Origin: Plasmodium brasilianum
Taxonomy: Eukaryota; Apicomplexa; Aconoidasida; Haemosporida; Plasmodiidae
Assembly: GCF_023973825.1 (NCBI RefSeq)
Contig: NC_090124.1
Location: forward strand, 646,001 to 710,000
Reading direction: 5' to 3'
DNA length: 64,000 nt
The notes below the pieces were generated by a model. The model saw nothing but the letters and a program-made list of their open reading frames with translations. It did not search any database and had not been told where the DNA came from. The translations under genes were made by a program, and so were the position numbers. Each line of letters starts with the position of its first letter. Within the stretch, counting starts at the first letter, position 1. Of the stretch, positions 48,661 through 60,864 are shown piece after piece.

Positions 48661-49051
48661 AAAATGTATTAAATATATCTTTAATTTTAATGATATGTTA
48701 ATGTCATATAGAATATTCTAAAAAGAGTTTATACTTATGAATAACTATGATGTTTGTAAAATACATTGAAGAAATGTAAACGTAAAAATGAATACATAAT
48801 AAAAACAAGGAGGAGGCGCCATGTTTAATAATAAAACAAGGGAAAAAAAAAAAATATAGATAAACACATATAAATATACATGCATGCATAAAGATATATG
48901 TTAATCGCTGTGTAGGAAAATATATTTACCAATGTAATATACAGCATTTTTACTTTATATAGGTAAAAGCAGTTATTAATTAGGAATAATACAAGGGATA
49001 TGAGAGATTCCCAGATTCTTCATTTCTTCTAATTTAACTACTTTGAATATT

Positions 49052-49083
<32 letters not shown>

Positions 49084-49381
49084 GTATATATAATGTACGT
49101 TCATATAATTATGTATGCACTTATCAGCATATATTGTTTTATAAACTTCGTACTTTGAACTTCAAGCTTTTATGTAACATTTGTTTTTTGTTTTTTTAAA
49201 GTACAGATATAATAAAAATATTTTTCTTGATGTCGTTTTATGTTATCGTAACAATTTCGAAGAAATCTCTGTTTTGAAGTGAAGCATAATATATTATATT
49301 TTTCTTCCAATAAGTACAGATTTTAAGATGGATTAAGAAGGTCGTTTATTCACTTGAGTATATACACAGAAATACGTAGTA

Positions 49382-49386
<5 letters not shown>

Positions 49387-49444
<58 letters not shown>
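49387..49444. repeat. (TA)n microsatellite, about 58 bp
   Basis: Pure alternating AT just beyond the 3' end of CCT4. A second long (TA)n lies in CCT4 intron 2 at 51203-51256. Confidence 0.95.
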
Positions 49445-49449
<5 letters not shown>

Positions 49450-49617
49450 TACATACGTACAGGAAACTACGAACTAAATGTATGTGCCTTCCAGTTCCCA
49501 CATCACTTTTCATTTGAATTTTCATTCGAATTATAGTTTAAGTCCTACTTCTATTTCTAATTTTAATTCTAATTCTTACTTTTGTGAGAATGTTTTATGG
49601 CTTATGCCGCATTTGGT

Positions 49618-51201
49618 TCACCTACAAATGACAGTATCGTCAATTTTAAGAATCATCATAACCGTTTCTGTTGCCAGCTTAATTGCGGTTGACGTAACTA
49701 GCAGAGGCTGAATAACATTTTCATCAATCATGTTTGAGATGGTACCTGTTCTAATGTTTATTCCATAATATTTATGTCCTTCTGCATGTTTGTTCCTCAA
49801 TTCTGTTACTATATGAAGAGGTGATAAACCTGCATTTTCAGCCAAGGTATATGGTATTAATTCTAAGGCATCTGAAAAAGCTTTAACACATATTTGTTTA
49901 GAACCTTTTAATGTATTAGCCCACTGATATAATTTCTGAGAGAGTTCCATTTCTGGTGCTGCACCACCTGGTAGTATAGCCTTCTCTTTAATTAAACTTC
50001 TAACGACACATAATGCATCATGTAATGACCTCTCTGCTTCATCTAACATCAAATTGTTAGATGCTCTTAATAATACAGAAATAGTATTTTTTGATTCTAC
50101 TCCTGTAATTTTCACAATTTCACCATATCCAATAGATTCTGTAACAACACTTTCTGCATAACCTAATTTATCTGGAGTAAAATAGTCTAAGCTAGCTATT
50201 GGTACACAATTACAAGTTTTTGATATAAATTCTATATCTTCTCTTTCTATATCTTTTATAACCATAATTTTAGCTTTGGCTAAAAAATCTAAAGCTAAAT
50301 CATTTACTGCATCACGTAATATACTTTTTTGTATTAATAATAAATTACATCCTGTGCTAGCTATTTTTTTTATCATCTTACCTATTATTAATCTTTCTTC
50401 TCTTAATAATTTATCCATACTATTATAATCCTTTACAACAACGGTGTTGTCCATATCTGTTTTAGGTAAGGACAAACAGAATTGAATTAATCCAATTTTT
50501 GCTTCTGATAAATTTTTTATTCCATGTGCTCTTTTACTTATTTTATTACTTGTAAAAATTAGTCCATCTACTATTTCAGTATCTTCAATAGTGCCTCCTA
50601 ACTTTTTGACAATCCTTATATTATTCAAGTCAACATTTCTATCTTTATTAATATCTGTAATTTTTAATATCACATCAACAGCTATTGGTGCTAATAAAGA
50701 TGAATTATGCGAAACCACTTTTGAATTTAATGATGTTATTGCATTTTGTATTAAAATGTTTTTATCATTTAAGTCTATAGGTATAGACATATTCCTTAAT
50801 ATTTCTTCGCTTTTTACTGATGCTTCAAAAAAACTTTCTGATATTTTTTGACAATGAATATTCTTATCTAAAAGTGATTTACATACATTCAATAACGACC
50901 CACACATTACTACAACTGACGTTGTACCATCCCCTGCTTCTACATCTTGAGCCTTACTAAGCTCAACAATCATTTTTGCCGTTGGGTGTGCAACTGCCAT
51001 TTCTTTCAAAATGGTAGCTCCATCATTTGTGATTATGACACCGCCTTTTCCGTCCTCTATCTATAAAAAATGAAGGGGGGGAAATGGAAAAAAACGTTTC
51101 CGGTTAAGATGCACATATACATTATATATATACATATATATATGGAATGCACATATGCGTACCGATATGTATACCCTCATACTACATATATACGTGGATG
51201 C

Positions 51202-51262
<61 letters not shown>

Positions 51263-52128
51263 TACCAATCAAATTGTACAGATACTAATGAACGTATCAC
51301 ATTTCATTTATGCTATATATTATGAACAAACCATTTTATCCATTCCTTTAGGCCCTAGACTTGTTCTCGTTACATCTGCAACGGCTTTAGCTGCTAAAAT
51401 ATTCATTTGCCTTACGTCACTTTGCTTCTCATTTCTATTTAAGTTCTCTGTGTGCTTACTCTCTAAAATAGAGCAGTAAAAAAAAAAAAAAAAAAAAAGG
51501 TAATTTTTTTAACGTTGTAAAGGTTATATGTCCAAACGGTACAAGCATAAACAGTACATACACAAGTGATATATATGCAAATGTTATATATACACATGTA
51601 TTTTAATTTTATGTACTACTACTAAAATTAAGCAAACAGTTGTATATATTAACTTTAAGCATATGTTGCTTGTCATAATTGTTTTAATCTTCTTCAAAAG
51701 ATGAGCAGCACAGAATATTCTAATTATACGTACGTATATTCATGCAAAGTGTATTGAGCATTATGTGTTACATATTATATGTTACGCATATCGTAGTATG
51801 CATCACGAGATATGTAGCATGTGTCATTTATGTAGGCAAAAAATTTCGAATTGCCGCTGAACATTTTTTCAGCCCCCCCCCCTCCTAAACAATACAATCT
51901 ATGTATGTATTACATTGTAAGGGGAATATGACAATGAACTCACAGATCTTATTACCATAAAATAAAAAAAAAAATATATATATATACATATGTAAAAGTT
52001 AAAATATTCCTTTTTTATTATACATATAAAATCACATATATACATGCCCACTTGTGTATTTATATATGAATTTTTATAAATTCTTTTAAAAAATTAACAT
52101 ATGAATTATTACTTGCTACTTCGGCCAT
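49618..52128 (-). CDS. CCT4: T-complex chaperonin subunit delta (CCT4), 3 exons
   Basis: A subunit of the eight-member cytosolic TRiC/CCT ring that folds actin, tubulin and other proteins with ATP. Exons: 52128-52113 (16 nt, MAEVA plus one base), 51462-51332, 51060-49618; 529 aa. Group II chaperonin motifs are all present: [10 protein letters not shown] (residues 40-49), TNDGATIL (60-67), GDGTTSVVV from 92. Subunit identity comes from delta-specific stretches: [57 protein letters not shown] and the ending [11 protein letters not shown]. Introns 1 (650 nt) and 2 (271 nt) are unusual in holding runs of ten C and seven G on the plus strand. Divergent from UTP21 across 1.3 kb. Confidence 0.97.
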
Positions 52129-53423
52129 TTTTAACACTATATGTGGAATTTACGTTTTTTCTGTTTAAATATTTCTATACATAAAATGGAAAGAACTGAC
52201 TTATAATGTTATAGAGACTAATTATGGAGCTTCTTTTCTAACAAAAAAAATTATGAAAAAGAGTGAAAAAATTCTTTGCATTTATATATATTTTCCTACT
52301 TGAAATTGGGGAACGATAAAAAAATAAAATAAGTAAATATAGATAATTAAAATAAAATAAAATAAAATAAAATACAGCAGATGACAAAAAAAAATATATA
52401 TATAATAAAACAGATAAAATAAAATAAACGATTAAAAAACAGTATAAAAAATGAAGTAGGCCACAAAGAAAATAATATACAAAATATAATATTTTATACC
52501 AGTAGGTGTATTTGCTCTAGCTGCATAAATATATTTTGTAATATCTTGTACACGTGTACCTATCTATTTGTACAAGTACATATATTTAACTACGCACTGC
52601 ACAATATAAATTATATTTACGTACTTTCTATATTTGTTGATTGACGTTTTTTTTTTTTTTCCTATATAAACATATATATATATAAGTGGAGTAAAATTAA
52701 AATAAAATGATTTATTTTTCGACGATGGCTTTTTTTTTAAATTTCTTCATTTACATTTATATATACATACATATAAACACACATATGAACATAAGTACAT
52801 ATACACGTACATATACACGTACATATATACGTACATAAATATATGTATATGTAAGTATAGAATAAACAAGAGTAAAATATAAAAAAAGTATGGCTGAAAA
52901 ATAAGTTAAAAATTAATTGATTCGCAGGTACATATATTTTTGTATATTTTAATTTGCGAATAAAGTTGTTTGTTGTTATATAAGAATGAACCCCACTTGT
53001 AGAAAACTTATTTGTAACATGTATTTTGTTTTTTTTTTTTTTTGCGAACAAAATAATTTAAATATCTGTAACTCCTTTTCATTTCCTTTTTAAAGGCAAC
53101 GCCCGTTTGTACTTTTGCAAATAATAATTTCTAATATTATAGGTTTATTTTTTTTCTATGTTTTTCTCATCCATCAGGGGAAAAGGACAAATGTAAATGT
53201 ACATACAAATAAATATATATATAAACATACATATGTATATACGTATATATATGTGTATAAAAGGGAAAGACGTACGAAGCTACGGGAAAGATTAAGGAGA
53301 TAAATTGTGCACAAGATAACGCAAAGGAAGGCAAAAATTAACTCAAAACTGTGCAAGGGGATTATCGAAATAGCTTAGGAGGCAAGTGAAAATAGCTCCG
53401 AAAACGAGAAGGGAAAATAAAAA
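52129..53423. promoter_or_regulatory. Shared divergent promoter region of CCT4 (-) and UTP21 (+)
   Basis: 1.3 kb between two divergent housekeeping starts. AT-rich with AAAATA repeats (52350-52372) and ACGTACATATAC-type repeats (52796-52840). No element could be assigned. Confidence 0.45.
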
Positions 53424-56400
53424 ATGAAAGTGCAAAAGGATCCGTGTATTCCCTTAAAACTGAGCGATGTATTTTCCCCAGAGAAACCTAGTGAATCCAA
53501 GTGCAATGGTAGGCAATTAGACAAAACAAATAAGGAAAAATTCAAAAAGAAATCATGGAGCATACTGAATAAATACAAAATAACAGAATTTAATAAAAGT
53601 GAAAAGAATGACATACGTATAAGAAACAAAATATTCGTTGAAAACAGAATAAATAAAGAGATAGGAGGACAGTCAAGTGATGATAGAAGAATAGAATTGT
53701 GTGATAGGAATAATGGAGACAGTTATGACCATAGTGAAAAAGTTAAAACAAAGGTAGAAACAGAAAATAGAAATAATGCTTTAAAAGATTGTAAAAAAAG
53801 AAAGGTATATAAAAAAAGTAATTTATTAATAGCCAATGGAACAACAGGTATAATTGTTCATAATGGAATAATGTGTTTATCTATGAAAGGAATTCAACCA
53901 TTTATTGTATCAAGTGTTAAGAAATCTTTTTGTATATATGATATGCATAAGTTGAGAAAAGCATTTATTTCAGATTATTATTCAGAAGATATTAAAAATT
54001 TATATTTTGCCAAGAATTGTGTTTATGTAGTTTTTAATAAAAAAGTATATAGAGTCAATGAAACTGGAGGTAGAAAAGTTTTCTTTTCAAATGATCATAA
54101 ATATAACATCATTGACATTTTTGTTGTTACGGATTACTTATTAACATATAGCAAAAAAGAAATAATTTTATGGGATGACCAATGTAATGATGATGAAGCT
54201 TTTTCTGTGAGCAATTCATGCAGTGAGGATTCATCCCAGGAGGATGGACACGGAGATAGAGATAAAGATGTGGAGAGAGATGGCGATAAGGTAGGAGAGC
54301 GAGAAGAAATTAAAGATGGAGAGAAAATTGACAGTAAGGTAGGAGATCGAGATGACGATGAAGTAGGAGAACGGGATGGCAATAAAGATGGAGAGAGAGA
54401 TAGCGATAAGGTAGGAGAGCAAGATAACGATAAGCATATAGAGGAAAAAGGGGATGATAGAAAAAATGAAAATGCATCTGAACAGTGCACCGGTAATGGA
54501 AAATTAAGCTGTCAGGGTGATGGTCAAGACGGTACATGGGCTTCAAACAAATCATGCAAAGAAGGAAAAGAATTGATTGGAAAAAATAGTGTGAAAAAGA
54601 ACAATGATTATGTATTCAAATGCATTTTACTGTTCGATGACAATTCCGATGTTGAAATTAAATGTATTTATCATCCAGATGGATACATAAATAAAGTGAT
54701 CATACTAACAAATGAGAATAAATTATATTTATATAATATTAATAAAGAGAAAATTATACATGAATATGTATCAATAAATAAGGTAAACTTTAATAAAGGT
54801 AAGTTCATCAAATTAATGTCAGGAACATTAAAAAGAGAAGAACTTTATGTTGTTACATCAAATAATGAACTTTACATTATCAATATTGAAAAGGATGAAA
54901 TAGTATATTCAAAAAATATACATATGAATGATGATACCATAACTTGTGTTAGTTTTTTTAATTATAAACATAATGGTGAAGAAATTTGTGCTGTTCTTCT
55001 TGGGACAGAACATGGGAAAATACTTATGATTAACTCAAAAAGTATTCAATATTTTATTTTAAGAAATGTACATGATCATGTAAAAAATATTTTAATATCT
55101 CCACAAGGGTATATATATACTGCTGGCTATGATAATACGATTAATTTACTAAACGTTAATAAAAGTACATTTACATTAGATATTATAAAGAAGAGAAATA
55201 GTTGTATTGGTATTATTAACAATATTAAATATATAGATGACGAACATTTCAAATTATTAGTATCAGCAAATATACCAGATAAAAAAGAAGGAAACTTATT
55301 TATCATATGTCCACATAACCCTGAACAAAATAAAGAATTTTCATGGAATAAAAGAATAAACATTTTGGATAAAACTATAATCGATTTTGACATAAACACA
55401 AACAGACATTATGATTGGAATAATATTTTAATTTGCCTAAACAAGTTAGATCGTGTGTATTTAGCATCTTCATATAGAAAAACTGTAGCAAATGAGTACT
55501 TATTATTACCCTCGAATATTATGAACAAGCAGCAGAAGCAAATGAAATCAAAAAATTTTATTAACAATGCTGATAATAATGGTGTTTTAAAGGATGACGC
55601 ATGCGAAGATAACAATTTTATAGACGAGCATAATGATGATACAGAGGAATATAAAATATATGATGAACATAACTCTTTTGATTATAATATCAACTTAAAA
55701 AAAATATATAAATATGCGACAAGTGTATTAATATCAACCTGTGGACATATAGGTATTGTTGGTTACAGCGATGGAGAAATTCATTCCTTTAATATGCAAT
55801 CAACAACATATAGAAATGAGTATAAACTAAATAAGTACTCATTTAAATCTAAGGCACATACAGATGGACTTATACTGAAATTGTATTTGTATGGTGTCAA
55901 TTACTTCGTATCTGCTTCAAACAGCAGGGAGGATACCTGCCTCAGGGTTTGGAACATATACACTAGTGAACTCACATATTCTTACAATGTTAGAAGTGAG
56001 TACATTAACAGTTGTAGTAGTAATAGTATCGGAGGTAATGGCCTTGTCAATACCAGTAGTAACAGCGACGAGGTCAGTGAAGATATTTACATTTCCTCTT
56101 TCTATCATTTTAGCATCCTTACCGTTGTGTGTTTATCGAATAAGCACATATTGATTGTGGATATTGAGCAAAAGTGCATTACGAGAAAATTTCGCTTTTC
56201 CTTTTCAGTTACTTACGTTACCTTTAGTAAAGATAATAGATTAATATTCTTTGCTTTAAATAATCATACCTTATTAATATATGAAATAATATCAAATACT
56301 TTTGTTGATTATTTATTATTTAAAAACGATATTATTTCAATGATTTACAATGACATGTATTTACACACAGCACATAAAAATAACTATAATTTTTTAAATT

Positions 56401-58179
56401 CTTTTACGAATAAAAATTTATTTAATAATAATAAAAATAACTACTTTGTTAATGATTATAAATTAATTAATGCAATACCGATAGAAGATTTCTCAGATAC
56501 CGACGACAATTATTTTTACAAGTGTACAAATTTAAAAGAACTAATTAATATGAAGAATAATGACATAGACAACACGTATAATAACACTTTATGTCTGAAT
56601 GAACAAAACAATGATAAAGATGCATCATTAAATGAAAAAGGGGGAAATAATTATACGCATTTAATTCAGTCATATACGTCTAGAGAAAAACAAATTAATA
56701 AAAATTTATTAACAATGTCAGGATTTAATATGTCAAAAATTGCATATATTATATTTTTAGATAAAATTAAGGAAAAATGTAAAGTTGAAGAAAATGTAAA
56801 AAGAAATGAACAAATCCCATTTTTTCTCACAGCCAAGTTAGAAAAAAATATAGAATATGTAGATAATAAGGAAAAAGAATTCTTAGAAAATATCACAAAA
56901 AATGTTTTTAATAAAAGAGAACAAATAGAGGACCAAGAAGCTGAAGAAGAGAAACATGACGAAGCAACAGAAAAAGTGAACAACAGAAATGTTGTGAGAA
57001 AAAGACAAATTTTTAATAGGTATAAACCCCCCATGCCTTTATCTAAACTTCAGGAAATTCTGGCGAAGAACGAGTTCTCTTACATCAGTAAGGATCAAAA
57101 AGAAAAATGAAACGGCCAAATGAAATGACCAAATGAAACGGCCAAATGAAATGACCAAATGAAACGGCCAAATGAAACGGCCAAATGAAACGGCAACATG
57201 AAATAGCAAAAATGGACAGCAACATGGGGCATCAAAACGAATGATAAGAACGAGGATATAACAAAGCGTCTCATGTTGCTTGTGCGTATATATATGTATA
57301 TGTATGAACTTTTATATTTATTAATTCGTATTTATACATTTATTTTTAGACGTTCTGAAGTATCTCAAGAGTTTATCTCCGTCGGGTGTGCATTTTAACA
57401 TCCTGTCTTTAAGTTCAAAGGAAGAGGTTACACATAAATATTTATATATATATACATATATACAAATATTCTAATTTTTTGCACACACCAAAATTTTGTA
57501 CACAATATTATATATATATATATATATATTTATATAAGTTGTCACGTTATTATGTCCACAATCACATGCTTTATGGGGGTACACCCCTATTGGTTTTTTC
57601 CCTAATATTTTATAGCTGGAAAATATGATGAATTTCTTTATTTATCATGTCAAGACGAATGATAATATAGATTTAATTCAGGCGTATATTTTAATATTCC
57701 TAAAAGTAAGAAATTTATTTTTTATTTATAAAATCGTATGTACCATAAACATACATATTATTATTGTAAAAATAATTCCCATATTAACATATTTTCTTTT
57801 GTTTGTTGTTTTTCTTTTTTTTTTTCCTTTTTATTCCTTTTTTCCTTTTTTTTAATTACGTTTATATTTTCTTTTTAATTACGTTTGTATTTTCTTTTTA
57901 TTACATTTATATTTTCTCATTATTACATTTATATTTTTTTTTTATTACATTTATATTTCTTTTTTATTATCTTAATACTTTTTATTTCCTATTTTTCTTC
58001 TGTTCTGTTCTTTTTTTAAGGCTCACGGAAGAAGATTAATCAAAATAAAAGAAAAAAATTTAAGGAACACTACCAATGTGTTACTTCAGGAAATTCAAGG
58101 AAGCTGGTCGAATATTAATTTTTTATTTGAAAATATAATTTTTTTTATCAAGTTTTTGACAAATATACAATTAGAATAA
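53424..58179 (+). CDS. UTP21: UTP21/WDR36, WD40 protein of the small-subunit processome (4 exons)
   Basis: UTP-B subcomplex protein required for early 18S rRNA processing in the nucleolus. Exons 53424-57087, 57350-57426, 57616-57705, 58021-58179; phases close to give about 1,329 aa, longer than human WDR36 because of Asp/Glu/Lys-rich insertions (notably 54230-54460, repeats of the type RDGDKVGE). Exon 1 encodes two WD40 propellers, for example YIYTAGYDNTINLLNV, ISTCGHIGIVGYSDGEIHSF and TCLRVWNIY. Exons 2-4 encode the C-terminal Utp21 domain: LKYLKSLSPSGVHFNILSLS, then DLIQAYILIFLK, then LLQEIQGSWSNINFLFENII. Without exons 2-4 the frame would end falsely in SKDQKEK. The start ATGAAAGTGCAA follows AAATAAAAA. 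Confidence 0.93.
57104..57195. repeat. 13-bp tandem repeat in UTP21 intron 1
   Basis: Seven or so copies of AAATGAAACGGCC / AAATGAAATGACC directly after the donor site; seen in the sequence. The unit is not a multiple of three, as expected in an intron. Confidence 0.85.
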
Positions 58180-58339
58180 TATACCGTAAGACGATCATCT
58201 AACTATTTTTTTTTTTTTACCACATAATTTGTTACTGCTTTTGTTTTTTTTTTTTTTTTTAATTTGTTCGCTCTTTTAAATTAATTTTTGAGTATTTATA
58301 TTAGTTCAAATAGTTCTCTTCAAGTTCGATAAGTATGCA

Positions 58340-58620
58340 ATGATTAATTCAGAATTAGAGCGCAAAGAGGAAAAATATGCAAGTAAAATTTATTAGTGCA
58401 TTATTTTTAATCGACATAATTTTTGTTATATATCACGAATGTTGTATTTGACATATGACTGCATGTCTAAATACAGGATGTCACTTATAAAAAGAATGTG
58501 TTTTACTTTCATTTTCCAAGGGGTATATTTGTCTACATTTTTAATTATAGATAACTTTATTTTATTTTTTTTGTAAAAATACAATTTTTAATTAGATCTT
58601 TTTAACATATTGCAGTTTTG

Positions 58621-58656
<36 letters not shown>

Positions 58657-58882
58657 CAAATAAAATTATTAAGAATTATTTATTAAAAAGTGTTTGAAAA
58701 TTACAAGAATTCAACAAGGTTATGTAAATATACATTTAAATGAGTGCTATAACTCGTTCATGTTTATTTATGAATATAACTTAGTTGCTTTAAATTCTTA
58801 TAAAAAAATTCAGACATTTTTTCCATTATATGTTAGGAAATTACCCAATGGTGCATTGTTCATACAATACAAACAATATTAA
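58340..58882 (+). CDS. Candidate two-exon small protein (83 aa), unrecognised
   Basis: Exon 1 (58340-58382) reads MINSELERKEEKYA plus one base before a GTAAAA donor. Exon 2 (58674-58882) starts right after a TAA stop in its own frame, at TATTAAG, and the phase-1 join gives AKLFIKKCLKITRIQQGYVN; it ends NGALFIQYKQY then TAA. Composition is clearly coding-like. Weak points: the acceptor lacks a good pyrimidine tract, the intron carries a (TA)n, and an ATG four bases upstream overlaps the chosen start. No family recognised; it is convergent with the mL53-like gene. Confidence 0.5.
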
Positions 58883-59197
58883 AAATAAGAAAAAAAATAC
58901 ATGTACATAAATATATACATATATATATATATATATGCTCTTGTTAACTCTACGTTCAGATGATATGTAATAAATTGTCAAAATACACTTTTCTATTCCC
59001 ATTATTTCCATATACATTTATTAAGTTAAAAAGAGCGTTCGTGATTTTCCAGCAAATTGGTCTTCATAAAATTTTGATGTACTATATAAAAAAAAAAAAA
59101 AAAAATATGTACAAATTTTTGTTTTAATATATAATAAGTTATTATCACCCGGACACCACACGGTAAAAGGGATGTGTTTCCATAAGAAAGTAAATAT

Positions 59198-59899
59198 TCA
59201 TATTAGCTCATGCATATATAAACATATTATTTTTCCTTTATTTTTTCTTTTACGCTGTTGTTGGTTAGCATCGATTACTCTTTGAATTTCTGACAAGTTA
59301 TAGTTCTCTGGATTAAACCTAAAATTGTCAATTTTAATTTATTACACTTACAGTCTACATTATATATATATATGTATATGTATATACGAATAAGTCAAAT
59401 GAAGAAAAATGGACTAGCCAAAATGATTAATATTTACTAAAATAAAAATAACTAAAATTTTTTTTTTTTTTTTAAAATAGCTACTTGAAAACTTTGGAGT
59501 TTTGCATTTCGATTTCAATCAGAGGCTCCTCATTATAACTGAATTTAGAAGGAAGAATAAATAAAATGATAGTGAAAGAATATTGTATAGTCAAAATAAC
59601 TAGACAAAAGGCAGTACACGCAAAGGAGTTAAACCTTTATATGTTGAAAGGTTACGTGCTCAGTGATGTAAGCACCGCTACTTTCTCTTATTTTATATCA
59701 AATTTGTTTTATCTCTTAACTCGATTAGCTCTAATTTATATTCTAAATTAAGAAATTTGTCTTTTTTCTGCTCTGCTTCAATATGATGAATTAATGTTCG
59801 GCAATTATCATTGTAGGAACCACAAGGATTATATTTTATGTTAATTCTTTTTATATATGCCAGAAAATTTACTTTAGGGAAAAAGTTAAATTTAGGCAT
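59198..59899 (-). CDS. Mitochondrial ribosomal protein mL53-like (3 exons)
   Basis: Exons 59899-59721, 59538-59485 and 59318-59198 give 117 aa, about the size of human mL53 (112 aa). Exon 1 has MPKFNFFPKVNFLAYIKRIN with the family's NP-centred strand (IKYNPCGSYNDNCRTLIHHI). Exon 2 carries EEPLIEIEMQNSKVF, corresponding to the 'EPEL-x-V-x-FKDGK' strand of the yeast homologue (Mrpl44). Exon 3 has FNPENYNLSEIQRVIDA and a basic tail. The acceptors are good; the first donor is GTTAAG, unusual but the only one that keeps phase before the in-frame TAA. It would act in the mitochondrial large subunit. The assignment comes from pattern matching by eye over a short divergent family. Confidence 0.7.
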
Positions 59900-60864
59900 T
59901 ATTTATATATAAAATTAAACTTGCAAAATTGCAAAAAATAATGCAATAAATAAAGATGATAAATGATAATATCAAATAATATTCACAAAATATGAAAAAT
60001 AGCAGAAAATGTTTAAAGGATAGATGAATACATGTATATTTTGAAATACAGCGTATTAAGAAAAAATAAATATACTTTTTATATAATTTAAAAAAATAAC
60101 GAAATAAGGCGGAATAAAGCGAAACAAAATAAAATAAAAACGAATAGAATAGAATAAAATAAAACCACATAAAACAAAATTAAATAACCTAAAAAGTGAT
60201 TATGCACATATATTAATAATTTACACTAAAAAAATGAAACGAAAATGTATGTATATAAATAATAGAAAAAAAAAAATGCCCCGAGGTTATGGGAAAAGAG
60301 ATATACAGATAAAATATTAAAAATAAAACGAGTAACCTTTTAAAATTGATTGAACTTTAATTTAAAAACAAAAAAAAAAACAAATAATAATAATATTTAT
60401 AAAGGAAAAAAAAAAAAAAAAAAAAGAGTATACATTCAACACATTTTTTCCATTAAAAATATTATTTCTTAAATTTACTTTAAATTTTTATTTCTTTTCC
60501 ATTTATGTAAATGCCTTAAAACAAAAATATTTTAGGCAGGGCAATCTTTTAAAGTTATGGTTTATGAAACTTTAGATTGAGAATACGTTTTCAAATATAT
60601 AGCTTTGATGTAGGTCGTTCTTAATTTGCTGGATATTTTTACATAAGTTATCATCTCTTTCGACTTAATGCAAAAATGAAAAATTTCGTACGTATGTTTA
60701 GGTGTGTTTAAACATATGTTGAAGCAGAATTCCATAACCCTTAAAGGTGACCTTACACATATATTTATGTTTATACGTACGTAAAAACACGTACATATAT
60801 ATGTATATATATGCATATGTACGTATGTTCATATCCATGCAAGAACCACTAATAAGGTATAGCT
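59900..60864. other. Intergenic region upstream of the mL53-like gene
   Basis: About 1 kb with poly(A) at 60408-60425 and AATAA repeats; promoter of the mL53-like gene and 3' side of the helicase gene. I see no supported exon. Confidence 0.6.

Larger units (their letters stand above)
47895..49617. other. Intergenic region, P5CR promoter and CCT4 3' side
   Basis: 1.7 kb holding the P5CR promoter (leftward) and the 3' UTR of CCT4. Includes an A-rich array of units like TAAAAAATAGAATAAAAG at about 48535-48660 and a long (TA)n at 49387-49444. Short open frames here have no family resemblance. Confidence 0.6.

Noticed and set aside
54134..54555. Minus-strand Ser/Leu/Pro-rich open frames inside UTP21
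   Set aside because: Antisense shadow of the Asp/Glu/Arg-rich repeat in the real gene.
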